Assembly (NCBI RefSeq): GCF_000238055.2
Contig: NZ_KE148312.1
Coordinates: 2,104,501 to 2,168,500, forward strand
Length of the DNA: 64,000 nt
Direction: 5' to 3'
Origin: Oribacterium parvum ACB1
GTDB lineage: Bacteria > Bacillota > Clostridia > Lachnospirales > Lachnospiraceae
Made by a program: the position numbers and the translations under genes
Notes under the pieces: model-generated
Databases searched by the model: none
Told to the model about the DNA's origin: nothing
Seen by the model: the letters and a program-made list of their open reading frames with translations, nothing else
In this document: positions 26,115-34,335 of the stretch, piece by piece
How the letters are laid out: every line of letters starts with the position of its first letter
How positions within the stretch are numbered: the first letter of the stretch is position 1

Positions 26115-27416
26115 TTACTGTCCTACTACTTCTTCCTGCCAGATTTCCTCGATAATCGGAACGAGACCTGCGGGCATTTCCGGAAGACGCTTGTTTAAAA
26201 GCTCGCTCTGCGGAAGAACACCCTCTCCGAGATCCACCTTGGAAAACTCCTCCTGCATCTCTTTCGAAAGTTTGACATTGTCGAGTACCGGAATGGTCTT
26301 TAAAGTCTCATAGCGGTTTAACTGTACTTCGGGTGCCATCATTGCATTGATTGCCACTTCAGCAGCAGCTCTGTGCTTTGCATTCTTGGAGATAGCAATG
26401 TAGTTCGTGTTTCCGATTGTTCCCTTGTCGAAAAGGAAAGTCTTCGTATCAGGGGAGAAGCTTCCGTCCTTGATGCCGTTTGCTACAATATATGCGGAAT
26501 AGCTCATACCCATAATGAGTTCTCCGTCGGAGTACATGTTCATCATCGTCGGTGCGGACTCCGGATAAGTCTTTCCTTCTTTCCAAAGATAGGGAGCAAG
26601 CTCCTTTAAGTACTCCATAGCAGGCTTAACAAGCTCTCTTACCGCTTCCTTATCTTCCTTAACGGTCTGGAACTGCTCTACTCCCACAATATCATAGATT
26701 ACATTGCGGACGAAGGCGGAACCGGTAAAGTCGGGAAGTGCCGGATACGTAATCTTTCCGGGGTTGGCCTTTGCAAACTCCAAAAGCTCTGCAGTATTCT
26801 TCGGAAACTCTCCAACCTTGCTATCACCGTATAAAACAAGTTGCGCCTTACCGTATGGCGCTTCATAGCCCTCTATCGGATAAGAGAAGTCTGCCTTGGT
26901 TTCCGGATCATCCTGATTGATATACTCCTTAAAGTTCGGCAAATCCGCTGTAAACGGACCATAGAGATAATCGTTTTCCTTAGCTGTCTTAAAGTTCTCT
27001 CCGTTAATCCAGATCATGTCAATATCGGATTCTGTACTGCCGGCCTTCTTCTCTGCGGAAAGCTGGGTCAAAATATCTTCAATCCCCATGGGAACACGAT
27101 TCAGGGTGATATCATAATTCTTCTTCAAATACTCTGCATAAAAGCCGTCCAACCACTGGTTTAAACGGTCATCTCCGCCCCATCCGTAAAAGTTTACGGT
27201 CTGTCCCTTTGCTTCCTCTACAAGCTTGTCAAAGGTTTCTGAACCGGTTTCCTCTTTTTTCTCTTCCGCCTTACTCTCTTCAACCGCCTTAGTTTCCTCT
27301 GCCTTAGCCGTAGTAGCGGAGGTTTCCGCTTTCTTTCCGCCGCAAGCGGATAAAGCGAGCACTCCTGCCATAGCCATTGCTGTAAGGCGAGAAATCATTC
27401 GTACATTCTTTTTCAT
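26115..27416 (-). CDS. ABC transporter substrate-binding lipoprotein, YnjB family
   Basis: The 433-residue precursor has a lipobox (VLALSACGG, Cys at about residue 25), an Ala/Glu/Lys linker and a periplasmic-type binding domain. The YnjB (COG4134) signs are strong: NFYGWGGDDRLNQWLDGF near residue 75, DIDMIWINGENFKTAKEN, LYGPFTADLPN, then APYGKAQLVLYGD and PGKITYPALPDFTGSAFV. The family is widespread but its ligand is not established to my knowledge. The gene starts a tightly packed series SBP-permease-permease-ATPase-nucleoside hydrolase. The TVP38 and rhodanese genes upstream match the neighbour types in E. coli ydj-ynj. Confidence 0.9.
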   Translation of the reverse strand: MKKNVRMISRLTAMAMAGVLALSACGGKKAETSATTAKAEETKAVEESKAEEKKEETGSETFDKLVEEAKGQTVNFYGWGGDDRLNQWLDGFYAEYLKKNYDITLNRVPMGIEDILTQLSAEKKAGSTESDIDMIWINGENFKTAKENDYLYGPFTADLPNFKEYINQDDPETKADFSYPIEGYEAPYGKAQLVLYGDSKVGEFPKNTAELLEFAKANPGKITYPALPDFTGSAFVRNVIYDIVGVEQFQTVKEDKEAVRELVKPAMEYLKELAPYLWKEGKTYPESAPTMMNMYSDGELIMGMSYSAYIVANGIKDGSFSPDTKTFLFDKGTIGNTNYIAISKNAKHRAAAEVAINAMMAPEVQLNRYETLKTIPVLDNVKLSKEMQEEFSKVDLGEGVLPQSELLNKRLPEMPAGLVPIIEEIWQEEVVGQ

Positions 27417-27441
27417 ACTCTTTCTACTCCTTATTTTCTAG

Positions 27442-28161
27442 TTATCCTATATTTTGATTCTGTTTTTCCTTACTCTTCTGTCTTTCCGTATAAACCTGTT
27501 TACCGAGGCCGATAAGAAATGCCAAGGCAAAGAGAATTAAAAGTCCTGTTACAAGGAGCTTTGCTCCTCCTGTCAAAAATCCTCCTACATAGGAATAAAC
27601 CAAGGTTGCCGGAAGCTGCCCAAGACCTGTTGCCACCCAGAATCCCAAGAAGGATACGGAGCTTAAACCTGCGGCATAACTTACGATATCAAAGGAAATA
27701 AATGGAAGCAATCTTGCAATTAAGATACTTTGCTTACCGTGTCTCTCGAAAAATTCATCTATGCTCTTTAAAGCACCCTTAGAGGTCAGCTTCTCTACCG
27801 GTTCTCTTCCCAAAGTTCTTGCAATAAAGAAGCATAGTGCGGCACCGGCCATAGCACTGCTCCAGGAAAGTAAAGCACCCTTCCAAAAACCGAACAGCGC
27901 AGCATTGGCAAAGGTGATCAAAAAGGCGGGAAGCGGTGCTACAACAGACTGTAAGACCATGAGTAAAAAGGAAATGGCTGCAGCATAGGGCCCGTAAGAC
28001 GCTACAAAGTCCTTAACTTTTTGAAAGTCTCCCGTGGCAAAAACACGGAAGACTTCCTTCAAGAACATTCTAAACGGTGCGTATAAAAAGTACAGAGCCA
28101 CAACTGCAATCACTCCAAGGAACAGAAAAATTCTGTCTCTTAGGAAAGATTTTTTAGTCAT
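27442..28161 (-). CDS. TVP38/TMEM64 (VTT domain) membrane protein, copy B
   Basis: The 239-residue membrane protein belongs to the DedA-related VTT family. It shows the family core from ANAALFGFWKGALLSW through FFIARTLGREPVEKL, then RLLPFISFDIVSYAAGLSSV and GQLPATLVYSYVG. Members are thought to handle lipids or small solutes; this subgroup (YdjX/YdjZ-like) has no settled role. Its ATG overlaps the stop of the rhodanese lipoprotein by one base, so the two proteins are made together. It lies 25 bases before the YnjB-like gene. A second copy is at 32981-33694. Confidence 0.92.
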   Translation of the reverse strand: MTKKSFLRDRIFLFLGVIAVVALYFLYAPFRMFLKEVFRVFATGDFQKVKDFVASYGPYAAAISFLLMVLQSVVAPLPAFLITFANAALFGFWKGALLSWSSAMAGAALCFFIARTLGREPVEKLTSKGALKSIDEFFERHGKQSILIARLLPFISFDIVSYAAGLSSVSFLGFWVATGLGQLPATLVYSYVGGFLTGGAKLLVTGLLILFALAFLIGLGKQVYTERQKSKEKQNQNIG

Positions 28162-28958
28162 TACTTATCTCCCTTGGAAAAATCATACTCCACTTCCTTG
28201 GTGCCGTCTAAGCAATTCCATACATTGGTATAGCCCTTGCTTGCAATATACTCTGCAGCTACCGCGGAACGGTTTCCGGAATAGCAATGGGTAATGATTA
28301 AGGTGTTTTTGTCATCCGGAAGAATAGCATCGATGGTTGCCGGATCCTCGGAATTGACATTGACAGCAGTAGCAAAATGTCCTGCTTCAAAGTCCTTTGC
28401 CTCTCTTGCATCCACTACAAGGGCGTCTTTCGCCTTCTCCATAAGCTCCTTTGCACGGATATTGCCGAAGGTCTTTAAATCATAGGAAAACTTCTTTACC
28501 CCTTCTCCGTTAAACACCTTGGTAAAACCGTTAGAAACCAGAATATCGGCAGCCTCTCCTGACATCTTCCCCGAATTGCAATACAGAATGACATTCTTAT
28601 CTTTCCAATCTTCAATCTCGGAAAGATGGTCTTTAATAGTATCCAGCGGCATATTAATAGCAAAATTGATATGTCCCTTAGCGTATTCCTCTGCACTACG
28701 AACATCGATAATCAGATAGTTCTCTTTTTCCTTCTTATCTTCTACGATCTTCTTAATGGCATCGCCCTTTATTTCTTTTACTTCCGCTTTGGCGCTGTCC
28801 GTTTTCTCATCCTTTTTCTCTTCCGCCTTCTCACTTCCCTCGGAAGCTGCGGAAGTCTCCTGCTTGGTCTCCGTCTTTGTGCTGCCACCGTTTCCACAGG
28901 CAGTAAGAGAAAGTCCCATAGCAAGGAATGCTGCTAATGCCAAACTTTTCTTTTTCAT
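28161..28958 (-). CDS. Exported lipoprotein with two rhodanese domains (copy B)
   Basis: The ATG at 28958 follows AAGGAGG by five bases and opens a lipoprotein signal (LSLTAC, Cys21); the longer frame to 29033 lacks a signal start. Two rhodanese domains follow: residues about 62-160 with YCNSGKMS (Cys127) and about 165-262 with HCYSGNRS (Cys225). Both active-site cysteines are present. Each has the DVR/DAR and GHI/GHF landmarks (LIIDVRSAEEYAKGHI). Rhodaneses move sulfane sulfur through a Cys persulfide. The protein should face the outside of the membrane, which is unusual for sulfur relay to cytosolic enzymes. It is coupled to the TVP38 gene. Confidence 0.93.
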   Translation of the reverse strand: MKKKSLALAAFLAMGLSLTACGNGGSTKTETKQETSAASEGSEKAEEKKDEKTDSAKAEVKEIKGDAIKKIVEDKKEKENYLIIDVRSAEEYAKGHINFAINMPLDTIKDHLSEIEDWKDKNVILYCNSGKMSGEAADILVSNGFTKVFNGEGVKKFSYDLKTFGNIRAKELMEKAKDALVVDAREAKDFEAGHFATAVNVNSEDPATIDAILPDDKNTLIITHCYSGNRSAVAAEYIASKGYTNVWNCLDGTKEVEYDFSKGDK

Positions 28959-29100
28959 ACTATCCTCCTTATTGTGTCTAAATTGCATACAACAGTTCCG
29001 TATTTTATCATACATTTTAGAAAATAAGAACAATTATTTCTTTTATTACAGATTATGATTTATAATAATTATCTTTATTTATCTATAAAACTTATAACTA

Positions 29101-30201
29101 TCAATTCCGATAACTTTTTATTTGAGACTCCCGAAACAATTCTTCCACGGAAGATAAAAACGGATCCGTGAGATAAGCCTTGATTTTCCGAAAGGTATCT
29201 TCATTTTGAATATCTCGCCCCTTTTGGTATTCGGCGTAGGCATAGGCACACCAGGAAAGGCCTCTTATACAATTAAAGAGGATAAAGAGCTCGGTCTGTT
29301 CTTCTATGCCGGAAAAGCTCCTTCTTCCTGCCAAGGCTTCCTTGTAAGCATGAAAGAACAGAGCTTTGTCCTTTTCATGGAGAATACAATCCGTCTTCCA
29401 AAAACTGGTAGTCGGTGCCAGGAAATGTCCAAGGTCCTGCGCAAAATGAGCATAGAGCGGTTTTTCCCAGTCGATAAGATAACTGCTGATAACCGCCTCA
29501 GGCTTTTCCTCTAACTTTTTTTCTTCATTCCGGATAAGAAAGTTCCCTGAGTTTAATTCGGTATTGATAATGCAAAAATCTTTGGAAAAAAGTGTTTTGG
29601 CATATTTTCGCTCAAGATCCACTCCCTTCTTCCAGAGAGTATGAGTTCGATTGTAGATTTCCTCCTCCATAAAGGGGCTTAGCTCATAGCATCTTAATAA
29701 AGAGGCGGATTCCGAGAGCATCGCATACAGAGGATTTTCAGGAGAAAGAAGTCGAAGCTCTCCCCGGTCCTTTTCCCTCGCGTACTCGGTACTATGGATA
29801 TCCGCAAGGATTTGCCCTGCAACGGAAAGATCCGTTTCATAGCGAAGCGCCCTTCCCTCCAAAAAATCCATAAGAAGAATGCCCTTATCGCCCTTTTCCT
29901 CTACATAATAGACCTTGGGAACTCTCCCGCTTTTTTCGAGAAGAGAAAGAGCATGCGCTTCATAGGAAATCTGCTTTTTGAGATGCATTTGCGAGCCGTG
30001 ATTGACTCGTAAAACATATTTTTTTCCGCTTTCCGGATGGCTAAAGACAAAGTTCTCGTTGTACTCGCCCCTTGCCAAAAACTCGTACTCCTCTATAACC
30101 TCCATAGGAAGGTGCAAAGCCTCTCTATAGGCTCTCTCCGAAATTCTCTCCAATAAGTCCGGCTCTTTAGCGAATGTCTCTATATTCTTTTGCAAGTGCA
30201 T
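29101..30201 (-). CDS. APH/choline-kinase-fold phosphotransferase
   Basis: The 366-residue protein fits the phosphotransferase (APH) superfamily: YVLRVNHGSQMHLKKQISYE gives the ATP-binding lysine region, KGILLMDFLEG the hinge, and SYLIDWEKPLYAHFAQDLGHFL the metal-binding Asp and following helix. The catalytic loop, usually HGDxxxxN, reads INTELNSGNFLI (about residue 210), so the usual His and Asp are replaced by Asn and Glu. It may be a variant kinase or a weak one. The start overlaps the end of the fused transferase gene by 35 bases, implying linked function. The substrate is probably a sugar or nucleoside product of that enzyme; this is inference. Confidence 0.8.
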   Translation of the reverse strand: MHLQKNIETFAKEPDLLERISERAYREALHLPMEVIEEYEFLARGEYNENFVFSHPESGKKYVLRVNHGSQMHLKKQISYEAHALSLLEKSGRVPKVYYVEEKGDKGILLMDFLEGRALRYETDLSVAGQILADIHSTEYAREKDRGELRLLSPENPLYAMLSESASLLRCYELSPFMEEEIYNRTHTLWKKGVDLERKYAKTLFSKDFCIINTELNSGNFLIRNEEKKLEEKPEAVISSYLIDWEKPLYAHFAQDLGHFLAPTTSFWKTDCILHEKDKALFFHAYKEALAGRRSFSGIEEQTELFILFNCIRGLSWCAYAYAEYQKGRDIQNEDTFRKIKAYLTDPFLSSVEELFRESQIKSYRN

Positions 30202-31819
30202 TGATATCCTCTCCCTTTCTGTATCTTGCCCGAAGGCGATTCATTTTCCACATAATAAGTAGCTTATGGAAAAAGCTTCCGCTAAATCGCCTTTCGCTGG
30301 TAATCAGTCTCTTCTTGCAAAGTCCCATGGGAATCCCCCGGCTTTTTAAGTTTAGTGAAAACTGATAATCCTCCATTAAGGGAATATCCGGAAAGCCGCC
30401 CATTTGAAAGAAAAGTTCTCTTCCTAGGAAAATCCCTTGGTCACCGAACATCACCTTCCTGTCATAAACTCTGTGATTACTGATAAAACTGCAAATCATC
30501 ATAAGAGGCGTAGACGGGCTGAAACGAATGCCGAAGCAGGCCACCGGTGTTTTTCGTAGAGCTTCTCGGATTTCTTCCAAAAAGCCCTTCGGTAAAATAG
30601 AGTCGCAGTGCAGGAAGAATAAAATATCCCCGCTTGCCACTTTTGCTACGGTATTCATCTGCTTGGCTCTTCCTTTCGGACAAGGCACGACCCTGTACTC
30701 TCCGGAAAAATGATTTTCCCCGCCGTCAGCAAAGAGAATCTCTGCCTGCTTCTTATATGGACGAAGTTGCTCTTCCATGTTAGAAAGCGTATCTCCCTCC
30801 TTATAGCAGGGAATGATAATGGAAATCTTCGCCTGTCTTAGAATTTCTCTCCCGATAAAGGAGTCCTGCAGAGCTTTGTTATAAGGAATGAGCTGTCTGT
30901 AGGCTGCGATGTCCTCCCTGTCATCAATGTCCCGCCTTTTCTTTAAGAGAAGAAGCGGAAAGCGGGTAGCATAGAGAGCCGTTTTCGTGTATTCGAAAAT
31001 ATCGGCTTCCTGTTCCTGCTTCTCTCTTTTCGCACATTCCGGCTTCATTAAACGATTCTGCTCCGGATTCACTTTGCAATCATCCCTTTTCTTTCCAAGT
31101 GAAAAGATCTTATCAAGCTCGGAAGATTTCACCCTGCTCTGCAAGCCGATTCCGTAATATCCTCCGTCAAGGCTCTCTCCGAGTACATTTTTCCCGGATC
31201 GCCCTGCAGAAAAGACTTTACAAAAGCTATCTTCGGAAAGAAACGGAATATCCGCTCCGACAAGATAAGAAAAGCTGTAGCCCTCTTGAAAAGTATAGAG
31301 AAAGGCATTTTTCATTTTTAGGAAAATATTTTCTCCCTCCTGTGACACAAACTCGGCATCGGGAAAGAGATTTCTAAGCATTTTCATTTCTGCAATGTCT
31401 TTTTTTATGTCTTCTTTACTTCCCTCTTTCCTTTCTTCTTTACTTTCTTCTTTTCTTCCCTCTTGTTCTTTAGTACTTTCTTTTTTCCCCGGGTCAAATG
31501 CGCCCTCTACTACTTCATTAGCAGTAGCAGAGGAAAAAAAGAGAAAGAGCTTGACCTCCTTCTCTCTTCGATGGAAGTTCCGATAGAGCTTCGCAAAATC
31601 TTGGAGCAAAGCAAGGTGTATATCCCTTGCTCCTTTCTTTCCAAGATACGGAATCAATCTGGTCTTCGTCTTCCCGGCAATCGGAAGCCTCGTAAAGAGT
31701 ATGAGAGCCTGCTTCGATGTTCGGGTCTTAGCAAAAAGCATTTTCGGAGCGTGCAATATCTTATTCTTAACAGGTGACGCAGGCAAGGCCTTAGACATCT
31801 TGTTTACTTTCGTCAGCAT
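30167..31819 (-). CDS. Fused DUF2064 nucleotidyltransferase-like and family 2 glycosyltransferase
   Basis: The ATG at 31819 is chosen because AAAGGAG precedes it by nine bases; the longer frame to 32245 only overlaps the Fe-S gene. The 550-residue protein has two domains. Residues about 36-235 are DUF2064/TIGR04282 (CofC-like): LILFTRLPIAGKTKTRL, LVGADIPFLSEDSF and LGESLDGGYYGIGL. Residues about 330-550 are TIGR04283 glycosyltransferase 2: ISIIIPCYKEGDTL, FADGGE, PKGRAKQMN, FLHCDSILPKG and DQGIFLGRELF. These families were first named rSAM/selenodomain-associated transferases 1 and 2 and are now often annotated as arsenosugar glycosyltransferases. A Lys/Glu-rich insert sits at about 109-145. 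No ArsS or ArsM gene is nearby. Confidence 0.9.
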   Translation of the reverse strand: MLTKVNKMSKALPASPVKNKILHAPKMLFAKTRTSKQALILFTRLPIAGKTKTRLIPYLGKKGARDIHLALLQDFAKLYRNFHRREKEVKLFLFFSSATANEVVEGAFDPGKKESTKEQEGRKEESKEERKEGSKEDIKKDIAEMKMLRNLFPDAEFVSQEGENIFLKMKNAFLYTFQEGYSFSYLVGADIPFLSEDSFCKVFSAGRSGKNVLGESLDGGYYGIGLQSRVKSSELDKIFSLGKKRDDCKVNPEQNRLMKPECAKREKQEQEADIFEYTKTALYATRFPLLLLKKRRDIDDREDIAAYRQLIPYNKALQDSFIGREILRQAKISIIIPCYKEGDTLSNMEEQLRPYKKQAEILFADGGENHFSGEYRVVPCPKGRAKQMNTVAKVASGDILFFLHCDSILPKGFLEEIREALRKTPVACFGIRFSPSTPLMMICSFISNHRVYDRKVMFGDQGIFLGRELFFQMGGFPDIPLMEDYQFSLNLKSRGIPMGLCKKRLITSERRFSGSFFHKLLIMWKMNRLRARYRKGEDINALAKEYRDIR

Positions 31820-31889
31820 TTTCTTTGCTCCTTTCGACTTCTCTTCTCCATCTACAGTCTCCGCTCTTTTTTCTTTTGGCTTTATTCCT

Positions 31890-32861
31890 TTAATAAAACT
31901 TGTGCTTAAGCCGATTCCAAAAGGAGTGACTGTAATCCGCTTTTTCTCCGGTTTCCAAAATGAGGGGCAGAAAATGCTCGCTCTCGCCGAATCTTGCAAA
32001 CTGCCCGATACAGGTTGCGCAGTAGCTGATGAGCTTCTTCTCCTTCGACCGACTTTCCGCCATTTCCTTGGAAAGCATAGGTTCCTGAATGAAGGCACAG
32101 CCTCCCATACCGCAGCACTGCAGATTTTTCTTTTCGGAAAGCTCTCCCGAAAGAAAGGGAGAAAGCTTCGGAAGCCAACGTTTATCCTCTCTGTCGGGAC
32201 AGGGGAAGAAGCACTCGTACTCTTCCGTAGAAAGCTTTTTTCCAATATTTAATGCAGAAAGCTTCTCATAAATGGTGGTGATTTTAACATTCAGCTTATC
32301 CCCAAAGTGATAAAAACAGTTTGGGCAAACAAGGATAATTTCTTCAATTCCGCGCCTTTTAAAATCCTGATTTAGCCGTGTGAAGATGGCTTCCGCTTCC
32401 TTCGTAAGACCCAGCTCTTCAATCGGCTTCCCGCAGCAATCGTAGTAGGGTTCAATTCCTTCCTTCTGTAGCAGTGCAACCAGCTTGTCTAAGGTTTTCG
32501 GATAATAGGCAGGAAAATTACAGCCGGGAAAAAGAACGGTCTTACAGCCCTTCGCCTTTCTGTGATTTTGAAATAGATAGTTCTTTTTTTCCAAAAGGAT
32601 ACCGCTATAGCCCCTTTTTTTTAAGCCGTACTTTCCCTCGCTCACCTCTTCCTTTCTGTAGTCGAGAATAAGGCCTCTTCCGTCAATCCCCTTCGGGCAA
32701 ACCCGGGTACATTCTCCGCAAAGATAGCAGTGATAGGCAAGTGCTTTCAGCTTCTCGCTGTCTCCTATACAAATATCGTATTTTGTTAAAAACTTGCACT
32801 TCCTCTTACAAGCGTTGCAATGGATGCATTCTTCCACCCTTTTATGAATTTCCTTCTTCAT
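31890..32861 (-). CDS. 4Fe-4S and CCG-domain oxidoreductase subunit (HdrD/GlpC-like)
   Basis: The 323-residue protein has two 4Fe-4S motifs at its N-terminus, CIHCNACKRKC (about residues 12-22) and CYLCGECTRVCP (about 45-56). Two cysteine-rich CCG-type units follow (PGCNFP with CCGKP, and PCPDRED with CCGMGG), as in HdrB/HdrD, GlpC and LutA. It probably passes electrons or carries a cluster for thiol/disulfide chemistry. No flavin partner is adjacent. It lies between a TVP38 gene and the fused transferase gene on the same strand, 70 bases before the latter. An electron donor and acceptor cannot be named. Confidence 0.85.
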   Translation of the reverse strand: MKKEIHKRVEECIHCNACKRKCKFLTKYDICIGDSEKLKALAYHCYLCGECTRVCPKGIDGRGLILDYRKEEVSEGKYGLKKRGYSGILLEKKNYLFQNHRKAKGCKTVLFPGCNFPAYYPKTLDKLVALLQKEGIEPYYDCCGKPIEELGLTKEAEAIFTRLNQDFKRRGIEEIILVCPNCFYHFGDKLNVKITTIYEKLSALNIGKKLSTEEYECFFPCPDREDKRWLPKLSPFLSGELSEKKNLQCCGMGGCAFIQEPMLSKEMAESRSKEKKLISYCATCIGQFARFGESEHFLPLILETGEKADYSHSFWNRLKHKFY

Positions 32862-32980
32862 TTTTCTCTTACCATGATCCTCATTTTTCCTCTTACCCCG
32901 TTTCTACTTTGGTAAGCGGATAGCTTATCTTTTACTTAATTTGCACTATATTTTATGATTATTACTATTTATTTTATATC

Positions 32981-33694
32981 CTATATACTATTTTCTTTTA
33001 TATCATTTACACCGCTTTCCTTTACGCTATCTTTTTCTACTGCATTTTTCTTTTTAAAGAGAAAAGACGCCAGAAGAAGCAATACTAAAATCCCAAGCGA
33101 AATTCCGAAGTAAAGTATGGGATTCTTTTTCTCCGTAAGACCGGCAAAGGCTACGGTATACATTGCCGTCCCCGGAATCATAAAAAGGAAGCTCGATAAA
33201 AAATAAAGAGAAAAGGGGATATCCGTGATACCGTAAGCATAGTTTTGCAGGTTAAAGGGAAAAACCGGTATGGTTCTCGTCAAAAAGAGGAGAAGTAAGA
33301 GATTCCGCTTCTCACCAGAAAAGAAATATTTCTTTATGTAAGGATTCTTCTCCAGTTTAGGCTTAATAGCATCATGGAGAAAGTATCTCCCCATAAGAAA
33401 AGAGATTCCTGCGGAAATGCTGGCGGAAAGAGCGCAGAGTATCGTTCCCCAAAAAGCATGAAAGACTGTCCCGGCGATAAGTGCATAAGTAATTCCGGGT
33501 AGAGCCAAAAAAGCTCCCGCAAGAGCACAAAGCACAAGATAAAGAAAAGCGGAAAAAATGAAATTTTCCTCCGCTTTGTCCTGCAAGAAACGAAGGACAT
33601 TTCCCTGAAAAATCTCTTTTACCGGAAGAAAAAATAAGGCGAGTAAAAAGAGAAGAAGGAAAAAAAGAAAAATCCAAAGCTTTTTATTTTTCAT
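32981..33694 (-). CDS. TVP38/TMEM64 (VTT domain) membrane protein, copy A
   Basis: The 237-residue protein has six or so membrane segments and the VTT core: LPGITYALIAGTVFHAFWGT, then SFLMGRYFLHDAIKP and LTRTIPVFPFNLQNYAYG, with FMIPGTAMYTV. A polar, Lys/Glu-rich C-terminus follows. The ATG overlaps the end of the preceding membrane-protein gene by 11 bases. Copy B at 27442-28161 is also beside a rhodanese lipoprotein, so the pairing is repeated in this locus, as with ydjX and ydjZ in E. coli. Confidence 0.9.
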   Translation of the reverse strand: MKNKKLWIFLFFLLLFLLALFFLPVKEIFQGNVLRFLQDKAEENFIFSAFLYLVLCALAGAFLALPGITYALIAGTVFHAFWGTILCALSASISAGISFLMGRYFLHDAIKPKLEKNPYIKKYFFSGEKRNLLLLLFLTRTIPVFPFNLQNYAYGITDIPFSLYFLSSFLFMIPGTAMYTVAFAGLTEKKNPILYFGISLGILVLLLLASFLFKKKNAVEKDSVKESGVNDIKENSI

Positions 33695-34169
33695 GCCATG
33701 TCCCCTTCCTTAAATATGTCGAGAGGAATAGCACGGAAAAGATCTGCATAAGGACGTGCACAATAAGGCTTGCCGTATATTCTCTTCCGGGAGATCCCAC
33801 AAGAGAAAAAAAGTAAAGAAAAGAATACAGGATAAGCACTGTACTGTAAGAAACGGGAAAAAGTGGAAAAGCCTCTTTTTCTCCCCTCTCTCTTAGTATC
33901 TTTCCTCCGAAACAGGTGAAAAGTCTCTTTATTATAAGAAAAAGCACTAAAGTAAGAAGCAGTAAAATCACTAAAACACCCCACTGTAAAAGGGAAAAGA
34001 ATCCCAGCTCCTTTCCGCTCCATTTCTCCCGAAAGTAGACCATATAACGCGCCATACCCATTTTTCGCATTGTAAAATAGCGAAGAATGTAAAGGGCAAG
34101 AAGCATGAGTATTGTTCCTAAAAAGAATATCTTTTGTATTATTAACAGTATTATTTTTCTCATTTTCAT
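33684..34169 (-). CDS. Small four-helix membrane protein of unknown function
   Basis: The 161-residue product is strongly hydrophobic, with membrane segments at about 5-27, 59-83, 105-125 and 132-153. No family is recognised. I prefer this frame over the overlapping one at 33691-34227 because its residues give coherent membrane helices and its end overlaps the TVP38 start by 11 bases in a coupled arrangement. The start could be ATG 34169 or two codons later, as AGGG lies just upstream. It may be an accessory to the TVP38 protein. Confidence 0.65.
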   Translation of the reverse strand: MKMRKIILLIIQKIFFLGTILMLLALYILRYFTMRKMGMARYMVYFREKWSGKELGFFSLLQWGVLVILLLLTLVLFLIIKRLFTCFGGKILRERGEKEAFPLFPVSYSTVLILYSFLYFFSLVGSPGREYTASLIVHVLMQIFSVLFLSTYLRKGTWHEK

Positions 34170-34178
34170 CCCTATAAA

Positions 34179-34220
34179 ATAGCACAGAAAGTCTAAAACC
34201 GCCTCTACTTTCTGTGCTAT
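34179..34220 (-). terminator. Hairpin after the first rhodanese gene
   Basis: Perfect 14-bp arms ATAGCACAGAAAGT (34179-34192) and ACTTTCTGTGCTAT (34207-34220) enclose a 14-base loop. On the minus strand the stem is followed by TTTATAGG, only moderately T-rich. It could end the rhodanese transcript or reduce read-through to the membrane-protein genes. Confidence 0.6.
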
Positions 34221-34335
34221 CCCGCAATACGCTTAATCTAATCTATAGTTTTATCTACTGTATTACTTTATCTAATATATTGCTTTACCCAATACATCTC
34301 TTTATGAATACTGCAGTTTATAAAGCTTCATCAAT

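Noticed and set aside
31820-32245. N-terminal 142-residue extension of the fused transferase frame
   Set aside because: It overlaps the Fe-S protein gene out of frame, has basic low-complexity sequence, and a strong ribosome site precedes the ATG at 31819.
33691-34227. 178-residue frame overlapping the small membrane-protein gene
   Set aside because: It is a shifted reading of the same DNA; the 33684-34169 frame gives clear membrane helices and couples to the TVP38 gene.
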